NCBI GenBank assembly: GCA_947177115.1
Contig: CAMWTG010000041.1
Span: forward strand, 1-13,940
DNA length: 13,940 nt
Direction: 5' to 3'
Origin: an uncultured Clostridia bacterium
GTDB lineage: Bacteria; Bacillota; Clostridia; Oscillospirales; Oscillospiraceae
Positions 6,960-13,940 of the stretch are shown one piece after another (the stretch's first letter is position 1; every line of letters begins with the position of its first letter). Under the pieces are notes generated by a model. It saw nothing but the letters and a program-made list of their open reading frames with translations. It was not told where the DNA came from and searched no databases. The position numbers were made by a program, and so were the translations under genes.

Positions 6960-8900
6960 ATGTATATGACAAACACAAAACAGATCTTCGATTCCTCAGA
7001 GTTTCAAAAGCATTTTCACTGTAATGTTCCCTTGGGGGCCTTCCGCTCTCCCCGTCATACGGAATTCCGCCTGTGGGCTCCCACGGCGGAGCGGGCCCGG
7101 CTGCGGCTGTACCCAGCCGGAGACGGCGGCGAGCCCGCGGAGGTCCATGCCCTCCGCTTTGCCGGGCGGGGCCTGTGGATCTGGGAGACGGACCGGGACC
7201 TGGACGGGACCTACTACGACTACGAGGTCACCGTTGAGGGCGTATCCCGCGTCACCGCCGACCCTTACGCCCGGGCCTGCGGCCTGAACGGGGAGCGGAG
7301 CATGGTCATTGACCTGAGCCGCACCGATCCCCCTGGCTGGGCCTTCGATGGACCTCCCGCGCCCAGGCCGGAGACGGTGATCTATGAGATCCATACCAAG
7401 GACTTCTCCTGGGACCCGGCCTCCGGCGTGCCTGAGGCGTACCGGGGGAAATTCAAGGCGCTGTGCCTGGAGGACACCACCCTGGACAATGACGGCGAGC
7501 ATCCTACCTGCCTGAACTATCTCCGCCGCCTGGGGGTGACCCACGTCCAGCTGATGCCGGTGTACGACTACGGCTCGGTGGACGAGGCCGGTGCGCCGGA
7601 TGCCTTCAACTGGGGCTACGACCCTGTGAACTACAACGTGCCGGAGGGGTCCTATTCCACAGACCCCCGCCGGGGCGAGGTTCGGATCCGGGAGCTGAAG
7701 GAGGCCGTGCAGGCCCTCCATCAAAACGGTTTCCGGGTGATCATGGACGTGGTATACAACCACACATACCATCTGGATTCCTGGCTGTGGCGGACCGCGC
7801 CCTGGTACTACAGCCGCCAGGAGGCGGACGGCAGTCCCTCCAACGGCTCCGGCTGCGGCAATGATGCCGCCTCCGAACGGAGCATGTGCGCCAAGTATAT
7901 CCTGGACTCCGTGCTCTACTGGGCGGAGGAGTACCACATGGACGGATTTCGGTTTGACCTGATGGGGCTTTTGGACGTAGAATTGATGGAGCACATCCGC
8001 CGGGAGCTGGATGAACGCTGGGGAAAGGGGGAGAAGCTCCTCTTCGGCGAGCCCTGGTCCGCCTCCGGCACGGCGGCCAGGCCGGGAACCCTCCTGGCGG
8101 ATAAGGGAGGGCTGGCCTATCTGGACCTGGAAACCGGGGCCTTCTGCGATGCCACCCGGGACGCGGTGAAAGGTTCCGTTGAGAAGGCGGGGAAGCCCGG
8201 ATTTGTCAATGGCGGCGGTCTGGATGCGAAGACGCTGGTGAACTGCGTCCGGGGCTGGGTGAACGGGGAGGGGAAGTTCTCCGTCAGGGCGCCCTCCCAG
8301 ACCATCACCTATCTCTCCTCCCACGATGACTGGACCCTGTGGGATAAGCTGGTGCTCACCATGGATCCGGACCGGGATTTTGACCGGCTGGATCCGGCGC
8401 TGCTGCGGGCGAACCGTCTGGCGGCGGCTATCTGCTTTACCTGCCAGGGAAGGCTGTTCCTGCTCGGCGGGGAGGAGTTTGCCCGGACCAAGCAGGGCAT
8501 CCGGGACTCGGTCCGCTCTCCGCTGGCGGTCAACCGGCTGGACTGGCGGCGGGCCTGGGAGAACCGGGAGCTGGCAGACTACTACCGGGGGCTCATCGCC
8601 CTGCGGATGCAGCTGCCGGGATTGCAGGACAAGTCCGCCGCTGCGGGGGAGCGGATCCGTTGTGCGCCGGAGCCCGCAAAGGACTGTGCGGCGCTGGAGG
8701 TGGATAATGGGGAGGGCCGGTGGCGGCGGCTCTTCCTGGCCTACAGCGCCGGGGAGGAAACAGTCTCCCTGTCTCTGCCGGAAGGGGAGTGGGAGCTGCT
8801 GGCGGACGGAGAGTCCAGCTTTTGGTGGCGGGACCCGCCGGTGTGTTCCGGGACGGTCCCCCTGCCCCCGGTGTCCGCCGCGATTTTTGGACAGCGATAG
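6960..8900 (+). CDS. pulA: Type I pullulanase (GH13_14), cytosolic alpha-1,6 debranching enzyme
   Basis: A 646-aa alpha-amylase-superfamily enzyme that hydrolyses alpha-1,6 branch points in pullulan and branched dextrins. An N-terminal CBM48-type module (about 25-120, FRLWAPTAERARLRLY) precedes the barrel. The type I pullulanase signature NWGYDP is at 217-222. Catalytic regions are DVVYNH (263-268), GFRFD with nucleophile Asp333, FGEPW with acid/base Glu364, and SSHDDWTLWDKL with His455 and Asp456. No signal peptide is present, so it acts on imported oligosaccharides. The start is uncertain: ATG at 6960 or 6966 lacks a clear Shine-Dalgarno, and an in-frame TTG at 6915 lies inside the preceding stem-loop and also lacks one. 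The TAG stop is part of the next gene's ribosome binding site. Family assignment is firm, and start choice is moderate. Confidence 0.93.
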   Translation: MYMTNTKQIFDSSEFQKHFHCNVPLGAFRSPRHTEFRLWAPTAERARLRLYPAGDGGEPAEVHALRFAGRGLWIWETDRDLDGTYYDYEVTVEGVSRVTADPYARACGLNGERSMVIDLSRTDPPGWAFDGPPAPRPETVIYEIHTKDFSWDPASGVPEAYRGKFKALCLEDTTLDNDGEHPTCLNYLRRLGVTHVQLMPVYDYGSVDEAGAPDAFNWGYDPVNYNVPEGSYSTDPRRGEVRIRELKEAVQALHQNGFRVIMDVVYNHTYHLDSWLWRTAPWYYSRQEADGSPSNGSGCGNDAASERSMCAKYILDSVLYWAEEYHMDGFRFDLMGLLDVELMEHIRRELDERWGKGEKLLFGEPWSASGTAARPGTLLADKGGLAYLDLETGAFCDATRDAVKGSVEKAGKPGFVNGGGLDAKTLVNCVRGWVNGEGKFSVRAPSQTITYLSSHDDWTLWDKLVLTMDPDRDFDRLDPALLRANRLAAAICFTCQGRLFLLGGEEFARTKQGIRDSVRSPLAVNRLDWRRAWENRELADYYRGLIALRMQLPGLQDKSAAAGERIRCAPEPAKDCAALEVDNGEGRWRRLFLAYSAGEETVSLSLPEGEWELLADGESSFWWRDPPVCSGTVPLPPVSAAIFGQR

Positions 8901-8904
8901 GAGG
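8898..8904 (+). promoter_or_regulatory. Ribosome binding site overlapping the pullulanase stop
   Basis: TAGGAGG contains the pullulanase stop TAG and a near-perfect Shine-Dalgarno, 6 bases before the ATG at 8911. It fixes the start of the debranching enzyme and implies translational coupling. The reading frame also runs open back to 8326, but that part lies inside pullulanase. Confidence 0.85.
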
Positions 8905-8910
8905 CGTCTT

Positions 8911-10872
8911 ATGCGTTTTGTTTTTGGGAAACAGGATATGACCACCCTGGAACAGGCTCAGGAGCGGTGCTGGCTGCTGGCCAACGGCCTGGGAGGCTAC
9001 ATGTCCGCATCGGCGGCATTCTCCGTGACCCGCTGCGACCAGGGGCTCCTGGTGGCGGCGGAGGCCGCCCCGAACCAGCGGGTGAATCTGGTCCACCGGC
9101 TGTCGGAGGAGCTGACGGTGGGCGGGAAAAGGGAATTTCTCTCTACCCAGACCTTCGCGGACGGCAGGGAGCCGGAGGAGGGATACCGGAACCTCTCCTC
9201 CTTCCTCTGGGACAGAGGGCCGGTCTGGCTTTACCATGTGGACGGCGTTCAGATCCGGCGGCGGTGCGCCATGGCCTGCGGGTCCAATCGGGCGGCGGTG
9301 GTATATGAGATCGAGAACCGCTCCGCCGCCCCCTGCGCCCTGCGGGTGCGGCCCTTCTGCCTCTTTGCGCCCAAGGGGCAGGCGCTGGTGGAAAAATGCG
9401 CGCCCCATTGGGAAAACAACGCCTTGACGGCAGGCGGTTATACGCTGTATATTAGTACGGACGGCGCGCTCACGCCGGTACCGCCGGTTTGGGAAACCCC
9501 GGCCTATCCCGATGACGCCAGGGACGGCCGGACGGCGGAGAGCCTGGCGGCGGCTTGCTGCGAGATTGAGACGGTGGTCCCTGCGGGGGAGGCGGGTACG
9601 CTGGAGGCCGTATTTTCCACCGAGCCCGGCGGCGGCTCTGGGGACGCCCTGCTGGCGGCGCAGCGGGACCGCATGGAAAGTCTGGCGGCGCGGCGCTCCT
9701 TCCGGGACCCTGCCGCCCGGCAGCTGGCGCAGAGTGCGGACGCCTTCATCACCCGCCGGGACTCCACCAACGGCATGACCATTGTGGCGGGCTACCCTTT
9801 CTTCGGAGACTGGGGCCGGGACACCATGATTGCCCTGCCGGGGTGCCTGTTGTCCACCGGGCGGTTTGAGGAGGCGAAAAGCGTGCTGCGGACCTTCCTG
9901 GCTTACGAGCGGGACGGACTGGTGCCCAACCTTTTCCCCGAAGGGCAGGAGGAGCCCCGCTACAACACCGCGGACGCGGCCCTGCTGCTCATCAACTGCG
10001 TGTGGCTGTACTACCGGAAAACCGGCGATGCCGCCTTCGTCCGGGGGGCCTGGCCGGTGATGGCGCGGATCATCCGCGCCTATCTGCGGGGCACCCGCCA
10101 CGCCATCGGGGCGGATGCGGACGGGCTGGTCCACGCCGGAGAGGGCCTGGATCAGGTGACCTGGATGGACGTGTGCATAAACGGCGTCCTGCCTACGCCC
10201 CGGCACGGCAAGCCTGTTGAACTGAACGCCTATTGGTACAACGCGCTCAGGATCATGGGGGAGCTGGCCCCTCTGGCGGGGGAAGCGGGCCGGGAATACG
10301 CCGCTCTGGCGGAGCGGGTCAGGGAGTCCTTCAACCGGAAATTCTGGCTGGAAGAGGAGGGATACCTGCGGGACGTTCTCTCCGGTTCGGCGGCGGACAC
10401 ACAGATGCGGTGCAATCAGATCTGGGCGGTGTCCATGCCCTTCACCATGCTCTCCCCCCGGCGGGAGCGGCAGGTGGTGGACGCGGTATACCGCAGGCTG
10501 TACACCCCCTGCGGCCTGCGGACCTTGGCTCCGGACGACCGGGAGTTCCATCCCGTGTATGCCGGACCGCAGCCGGCGCGGGATATGGCCTACCACCAGG
10601 GGACGGTCTGGCCCTTCCCGCTGGGCGCGTACTACCTGGCGTATCTGAAGACCAGAGGCGATGCCCCCGAGGCCGCCCGGGCCGTCCGGGAGCAGCTGGA
10701 GCCCATGGAGGCCATGCTGCGGGAGGGCTGCGTGGGCTTTCTGCCGGAGATCTATGACGGCGGGAACCCCGGCGCGTCCAAGGGGTGCTTTGCCCAGGCG
10801 TGGAGCGTGGGCGAGCTGCTGCGGGTCTATGAAAAATTGGAAGAAATCGAGGCTGACGGCCATGCTGGATAA
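8911..10872 (+). CDS. Glycogen debranching enzyme, amylo-alpha-1,6-glucosidase type (GH133-like)
   Basis: A 653-aa protein with the two-part structure of bacterial glycogen debranching enzymes. The beta-rich N-terminal domain (about 1-240) opens with CWLLANGLGGYMSASA, and a C-terminal (alpha/alpha)6-barrel follows at about 265-645. Barrel motifs are GYPFFGDWGRDTMIALPG (294-311), YNTADAALLLI (351-361), GLDQVTWMD (412-420), AYHQGTVWPFPLGAYY (560-575) and GCFAQAWSVGELLR (625-638). The family removes the glucose or short stubs left at alpha-1,6 branch points. No signal peptide is seen, so it is cytosolic. It lies 10 bases after pullulanase and overlaps the next gene by 11 bases. It is not a GH13 enzyme, so the operon holds debranching enzymes of two unrelated folds. 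Precise substrate preference cannot be read. Confidence 0.9.
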   Translation: MRFVFGKQDMTTLEQAQERCWLLANGLGGYMSASAAFSVTRCDQGLLVAAEAAPNQRVNLVHRLSEELTVGGKREFLSTQTFADGREPEEGYRNLSSFLWDRGPVWLYHVDGVQIRRRCAMACGSNRAAVVYEIENRSAAPCALRVRPFCLFAPKGQALVEKCAPHWENNALTAGGYTLYISTDGALTPVPPVWETPAYPDDARDGRTAESLAAACCEIETVVPAGEAGTLEAVFSTEPGGGSGDALLAAQRDRMESLAARRSFRDPAARQLAQSADAFITRRDSTNGMTIVAGYPFFGDWGRDTMIALPGCLLSTGRFEEAKSVLRTFLAYERDGLVPNLFPEGQEEPRYNTADAALLLINCVWLYYRKTGDAAFVRGAWPVMARIIRAYLRGTRHAIGADADGLVHAGEGLDQVTWMDVCINGVLPTPRHGKPVELNAYWYNALRIMGELAPLAGEAGREYAALAERVRESFNRKFWLEEEGYLRDVLSGSAADTQMRCNQIWAVSMPFTMLSPRRERQVVDAVYRRLYTPCGLRTLAPDDREFHPVYAGPQPARDMAYHQGTVWPFPLGAYYLAYLKTRGDAPEAARAVREQLEPMEAMLREGCVGFLPEIYDGGNPGASKGCFAQAWSVGELLRVYEKLEEIEADGHAG

Positions 10873-12487
10873 GACAAAAAAAGATTGGTGGAAATCCGCC
10901 GTATTTTATCAGGTATACCCCAAGAGCTTTCAGGACTCCAACGGCGATGGCATTGGCGATCTGCGGGGGATTCTGCAAAGGCTGGACTACCTGGCGGAGC
11001 TGGGCGTTGACGGCATCTGGCTGTCGCCGGTGTACGCCTCGCCCCAGAAGGACAACGGCTATGATATCGCGGATTACCGGGCCATTGATCCCATGTTCGG
11101 CGTTATGGCGGATATGGAGGAGCTGATCCGCGAGGCGGAGAAGCGCGGCATTACCATCATTATGGACCTGGTGCTCAACCACACCTCGGACCAGCACCGC
11201 TGGTTCCGGGAGGCCGGGAGCAGCCGGGAGAATCCCTATCACGACTACTACATCTGGCGGGACGGTACGCCGGATTGTCCGCCCAATGATATGAAGGCCT
11301 GCTTCGGCGGCAGCGCCTGGACATGGGTGCCGGAGGTGGGGCAGTACTATTTCCATCAGTTCTCTCCCTGGCAGCCGGATCTGAACTGGGAGAATCCGGT
11401 GGTCCGCCGGGAGCTGTGCGAGATGATCCGCTTCTGGGCGGGCAAAGGCGTGGGCGGTTTCCGGCTGGATGTCATCGACAACATCGGCAAGGAGCCGGAC
11501 CATCGCATCACCAGCAACGGCCCACGGCTTCATGAGTATATCCGCCAGCTGCGGCGGGAGGCATTCCGGGAGGATGCGCTGGTGACGGTGGGAGAGGCCT
11601 GGAGCGCCAGCGTGGAGACCGCCAGACAGTACGCCAATCCCAATGGCAGCGAACTGAGCATGGTGTTCCAGTTTGAGCATATGTGCCTGGATTCGGCCGG
11701 AGAGAAGTGGGACGTCAAGCCCCGTCCGCGGACGGAGCTCAAGCGGTGCTATGCGCGCTGGCAGACGGGCCTCCGGGGCTCCGGGTGGAACAGTCTGTTC
11801 CTGGAGAACCACGATCTGCCCCGTATCGTCTCCCGTTGGGGAGATGATGGAAAATACCGGGTGGAATCGGCCAAGATGCTGGCGGCGATGTGCCACGGGA
11901 TGCAGGGTACGCCCTACATCTATCAGGGCGAGGAGCTGGGTATGACCAACATCCGGCTGCCTATTGAACAGTACGATGATCTGGAGATCAAGAACGCCTA
12001 CCGGGAGAGGCTGGCCAGGGGTTGCGCGCCGGAGGACATTCTGGCGTCCATCTATGCCAGGGGCCGGGACAACGCCCGGACGCCCATGCAGTGGTCCGCC
12101 GGGGTCAATGCGGGATTCTCCGAGGGAAGGCCCTGGCTGCCGGTGAACCCTAACTGCGCGGAGATCAACGCGGAGGCCGCGCTGGCGGATCCGGATTCGG
12201 TGTTCTATTTCTATCAGAAGCTTATTGCCCTGCGGAAGGCCTGCCCGGTGTTCCGGGACGGCGGGTTCACACTGCTGGACCCGGACGATGAGAAATGCTT
12301 TGCCTATACCCGGGATACGGACAGGGAGCATTTGCTGGTGGTCTGCAATTTTACGGCGGAGGAGCTGCCGGAGGTCTGCCCGGAGGCGTTCCGGGGCGCG
12401 GAGGTCCTGCTGTCGAACTATCGCGGCCCCGCGGGGCCGCTGCGGCCCTATGAGACGCGGATGCTCTACCGGAGGTCGGCGACATGA
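10862..12487 (+). CDS. GH13_31 alpha-glucosidase, oligo-1,6-glucosidase / glucan 1,6-alpha-glucosidase type
   Basis: A 541-aa alpha-amylase-superfamily exo-glucosidase. FYQVYPKSFQDSNGDGIGDL (15-34) includes the calcium-site loop DSNGDGIGD. Catalytic regions are DLVLNH (102-107), GFRLD with nucleophile Asp203, VGEAW with acid/base Glu245 and ENHD with His317 and Asp318. The residue after the nucleophile is Val204, and the run DVIDNIGK resembles dextran glucosidase DexB. In this subfamily Val here goes with alpha-1,6 activity, while Ala, Gly or Thr go with alpha-1,4 activity. It probably frees glucose from isomaltose, panose or isomalto-oligosaccharides in the cytosol. Trehalose-6-phosphate hydrolase is less likely in this context. 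The start ATG at 10862 overlaps the previous gene, begins the conserved N-terminus and has GAGG 9 bases upstream. The earlier in-frame start at 10661 is inside the debranching gene. Confidence 0.92.
   Translation: MLDKTKKDWWKSAVFYQVYPKSFQDSNGDGIGDLRGILQRLDYLAELGVDGIWLSPVYASPQKDNGYDIADYRAIDPMFGVMADMEELIREAEKRGITIIMDLVLNHTSDQHRWFREAGSSRENPYHDYYIWRDGTPDCPPNDMKACFGGSAWTWVPEVGQYYFHQFSPWQPDLNWENPVVRRELCEMIRFWAGKGVGGFRLDVIDNIGKEPDHRITSNGPRLHEYIRQLRREAFREDALVTVGEAWSASVETARQYANPNGSELSMVFQFEHMCLDSAGEKWDVKPRPRTELKRCYARWQTGLRGSGWNSLFLENHDLPRIVSRWGDDGKYRVESAKMLAAMCHGMQGTPYIYQGEELGMTNIRLPIEQYDDLEIKNAYRERLARGCAPEDILASIYARGRDNARTPMQWSAGVNAGFSEGRPWLPVNPNCAEINAEAALADPDSVFYFYQKLIALRKACPVFRDGGFTLLDPDDEKCFAYTRDTDREHLLVVCNFTAEELPEVCPEAFRGAEVLLSNYRGPAGPLRPYETRMLYRRSAT
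12423..12440. repeat. Perfect 18-base palindrome near the 3' end of the alpha-glucosidase gene
   Basis: GCGGCCCCGCGGGGCCGC equals its own reverse complement. It lies within codons for RGPAG and ends 30 bases before the HAD gene's ribosome binding site (12471-12475). In RNA it could form a short, very GC-rich hairpin. It may simply follow from Gly/Pro/Arg codons in GC-rich DNA. Confidence 0.7.
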
Positions 12488-13215
12488 AATACCGGAATTA
12501 TATTTTTGATCTGTACGGGACTCTGGTGGATATCCACACCGATGAGGACGCGCCAATGCTGTGGGAGGCCATGGCCGCGTACTACAGCCGGCGGGGAGCG
12601 GTTTATACCCCCGCCGGCCTGCAGGGGGCGTACCGCCGCCTGGTAGAGGAGGCGGAGGGGACCACGCTGCGCCGGGATGCCCATGAGGCCCATCCGGAGA
12701 TTCGGATCGAGCTGGTCTTCCAGCAGCTTTTTCGGGATAAGGGTGTGGACGCGGATCTGGAGGAGGCCGTCCGGGCCGGGCGGGAGTTCCGGGATCTGTC
12801 CACGGAATATGTCCGGCTGTACCGGGGGGCGAAGCAGCTGCTGGCGGACCTGCGGGAACGGGGAGGCGGCGTATGGCTGCTCAGCAACGCCCAGAGCATC
12901 TTTACCGCATGGGAGCTGGAGCGGCTGGGACTGGCGGACTGCTTCGATGGGATATATCTCTCATCGGATTACGGCGTGAAGAAACCGGACCGGCGCTTTT
13001 TTGACGTGCTGCTCCAAGAAAGGGGCATCCCAACGGAAAGCGCGGTCATGATCGGGAACGATGGCCTGTGCGATATACAGGGCGGCAGGGACGCGGGACT
13101 GGCTACCATCTATGTCCGCTCCAATCTCTCCCCCGATGAACCCACGCCCCGCGCGGACCATGTTCTGGAGCACATGGATCTGAAGCGGGTGCGGGAAATC
13201 TTGTTGGAGGGGTAA
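12484..13215 (+). CDS. HAD superfamily hydrolase with atypical motif I (DxYGT)
   Basis: A 243-aa haloacid-dehalogenase-fold protein with an alpha-helical cap (about 20-110). Motif I is FDLYGTLVD, with nucleophile Asp9. The second Asp usual in HAD phosphatases and beta-phosphoglucomutases is Tyr11, as in L-2-haloacid dehalogenases and some uncharacterised HADs. Motif II is LLSNAQ (Ser134), motif III GVKKPD (Lys166/167) and motif IV MIGNDGLCDIQGG (Asp193, Asp197). It overlaps the glucosidase gene by 4 bases (ATGA), with GGAGG at 12471-12475, so it belongs to the operon. A sugar-phosphate phosphatase or house-cleaning role would fit the context, but the altered motif makes the reaction uncertain. 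It is not a typical beta-phosphoglucomutase, although that enzyme often occupies this place in maltose operons. Confidence 0.85.
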   Translation: MKYRNYIFDLYGTLVDIHTDEDAPMLWEAMAAYYSRRGAVYTPAGLQGAYRRLVEEAEGTTLRRDAHEAHPEIRIELVFQQLFRDKGVDADLEEAVRAGREFRDLSTEYVRLYRGAKQLLADLRERGGGVWLLSNAQSIFTAWELERLGLADCFDGIYLSSDYGVKKPDRRFFDVLLQERGIPTESAVMIGNDGLCDIQGGRDAGLATIYVRSNLSPDEPTPRADHVLEHMDLKRVREILLEG

Positions 13216-13251
13216 GCCGATGGAACAGGGATGTCCGGCAAGGCCGCGAGG

Positions 13252-13273
13252 AAAACGGCGGCTCTGCCGTTTT
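13252..13273 (+). terminator. Probable end-of-operon terminator hairpin
   Basis: AAAACGGC (13252-13259) pairs with GCCGTTTT (13266-13273) over 8 bp around a 6-base loop, 36 bases after the HAD stop. The T-run is part of the stem and is followed by GGCGG, so the U-tract is short and termination may be incomplete. Position supports it as the operon end. Confidence 0.55.
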
Positions 13274-13337
13274 GGCGGCGTGGACGCCGGGACCCGATAT
13301 CCTCCAATTGATTTTTGCGTTTGCCGCGCCTTCCCCC

Positions 13338-13366
13338 TTGCATTTTCCATATAGGTGCGCTACAAT
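13338..13366 (+). promoter_or_regulatory. Promoter of the downstream secreted-protein gene
   Basis: The -35 TTGCAT (13338-13343) and -10 TACAAT (13361-13366) have exactly 17 bases between them, followed by an AT-richer leader and a strong Shine-Dalgarno. The start would be near 13373. It marks a new transcription unit after the alpha-glucan operon. Confidence 0.65.
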
Positions 13367-13385
13367 TTACCCATCACAATCAAAG

Positions 13386-13391
13386 AGGAGG
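13386..13391 (+). promoter_or_regulatory. Ribosome binding site for the TTG-started secreted protein
   Basis: AGGAGG lies 10 bases before TTG at 13402, the only codon that opens the frame with a signal peptide. A closer ATG at 13395 is in another frame, is only 3 bases from the site and reads ATG ATC CAT TGA, a three-codon frame whose stop overlaps the TTG. Confidence 0.65.
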
Positions 13392-13401
13392 ATATGATCC
13401 A

Positions 13402-13940
13402 TTGAAAAGACGATTTTCGGCAGCGGTCCTGGCCCTTTGCCTGACGCTGGCGCTGCTGCCCGCTCCGGCGCTGGCGGCTGAGGCGGACGGCACAGAGTAC
13501 TGGGTCGACATGTCCGCGGGGGAGGCCGGAGCGATGCTCAACGCGGTGGCCGCCAAGAGCGAAAGCCGGTATATGGTATTCGTTTATTATGACGCCGCGA
13601 CTGCGCAAAACCCGGTTGAGACGCAATTTCGTTCGTCTGCCAACAAGAATAAGCATTACATCTATGGCTACAACGCCAGCAGTGGCGGCAGCCTTGTGGA
13701 CGCGCTGGCGCCGCTGTTTGGCGGCAGCACCGCTTTGACGCTGCCGGTAGCCGTTACCTGGAATCCGTCCACAAAAACGTGCATTGCAAAAGACAATGTG
13801 CGGCAAATGACGATAGTGGGGGATACTGGCGCCGGGATAAACGGTTTGCTGGATATCATGAAGGAAAACGGCCTGACCAACGGCTCCTCCGCCCCGGACA
13901 TGTCCCCTTCCGACCCCGATACCCCGGCCCCTCCGGATGG
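13402..13940 (+). CDS. Secreted protein of unknown function, N-terminal part (runs off window)
   Basis: The frame is open from TTG at 13402 to the window edge, 179 full codons. Residues 1-25 form a classic Sec signal peptide: KRR, a hydrophobic core, then PALA, with likely cleavage after Ala25 or Ala26. The mature part has a strand-like YMVFVYYD (55-62), then a loop, LPVAVTWNPSTKTCIAKDNV near 114-133 and VGDTGAGINGLLDIMKENGL. It then enters a Ser/Pro/Asp-rich stretch (SPSDPDTPAPPDG) that looks like a linker to a cell-wall, membrane or further extracellular domain beyond the window. The first part vaguely recalls a thioredoxin-like alpha/beta order but has no CxxC, so I do not assign it. The gene has its own promoter and is probably unrelated to the sugar operon. 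Confidence 0.75.
   Translation, partial: MKRRFSAAVLALCLTLALLPAPALAAEADGTEYWVDMSAGEAGAMLNAVAAKSESRYMVFVYYDAATAQNPVETQFRSSANKNKHYIYGYNASSGGSLVDALAPLFGGSTALTLPVAVTWNPSTKTCIAKDNVRQMTIVGDTGAGINGLLDIMKENGLTNGSSAPDMSPSDPDTPAPPD

Noticed and set aside
8326..8910. In-frame 5' extension of the debranching enzyme
   Set aside because: It lies within pullulanase and gives Arg/Trp/Ser-rich sequence unlike any domain. The ATG at 8911 has a near-perfect ribosome binding site.
6996..8945. 649-aa open frame on the - strand across pullulanase
   Set aside because: Antisense to a gene with all catalytic motifs. The translation is Pro/Arg/Gln-rich and shows no domain.
10661..10861. Earlier start for the GH13_31 enzyme
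   Set aside because: It overlaps 200 bases of the debranching gene and adds Pro/Arg-rich sequence. The conserved N-terminus begins at the ATG at 10862.
8593..12556. Two long - strand frames (8593-10863 and 10442-12556)
   Set aside because: Both mirror the debranching enzyme and alpha-glucosidase genes. Long antisense frames are expected in GC-rich DNA with strong third-position bias.

Overview
This window looks like chromosomal DNA of a G+C-rich, spore-forming Firmicute of class Clostridia. An Oscillospirales gut commensal (Flavonifractor, Lawsonibacter or Pseudoflavonifractor type) is a reasonable guess. The reasons are strong AGGAGG-type ribosome binding sites, Csp-like subtilases of a kind typical of Clostridia, a Gram-positive lipoprotein solute-binding protein, and a maltodextrin ABC operon without its own ATPase. 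The taxonomy is inferred, not read from a marker gene.

Layout. (1) 1-1948, + strand: the 3' end of one S8 subtilase and a complete second one of 570 aa, a tandem pair of paralogues of the CspA-like family. (2) 1949-2071: a short convergent intergenic region with a strong hairpin that reaches into the stop codon of the next gene. (3) 2069-3082, - strand: a LacI/GalR-family repressor. (4) 3083-3356: a divergent control region with a promoter for each direction and two copies of one operator-like word in inverted orientation. (5) 3357-13215, + strand: a tightly packed alpha-glucan operon of malE-malF-malG (lipoprotein and two permeases), type I pullulanase, glycogen debranching enzyme, GH13_31 alpha-glucosidase and a HAD-family hydrolase. 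All junctions are short or overlapping except malG to pullulanase, where an imperfect 48-nt stem-loop fills the gap. (6) 13216-13401: an operon-end hairpin, then a good sigma-A-type promoter. (7) 13402 to the window end: the start of a secreted protein of unknown function that begins at TTG.

How it works together (inference from known families). The lipoprotein captures maltodextrin-like oligosaccharides. MalF and MalG import them, powered by an ATPase encoded elsewhere, as for the shared MsmX of Bacillus. The three cytosolic glycosidases, none with a signal peptide, are all of types that attack alpha-1,6 linkages. The locus therefore seems specialised for the branched part of starch or glycogen breakdown products (limit dextrins, panose or isomaltose types). 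The LacI protein probably represses the operon at a site over the transcription start.

No stretch above 300 bases lacks a gene. I saw no tRNA, rRNA, CRISPR array, insertion sequence or phage gene. The contents are a recognisable sugar-use operon rather than a wholly new system. The most notable points are the operator arrangement, the intercistronic stem-loop, the all-debranching enzyme set and the atypical HAD motif.
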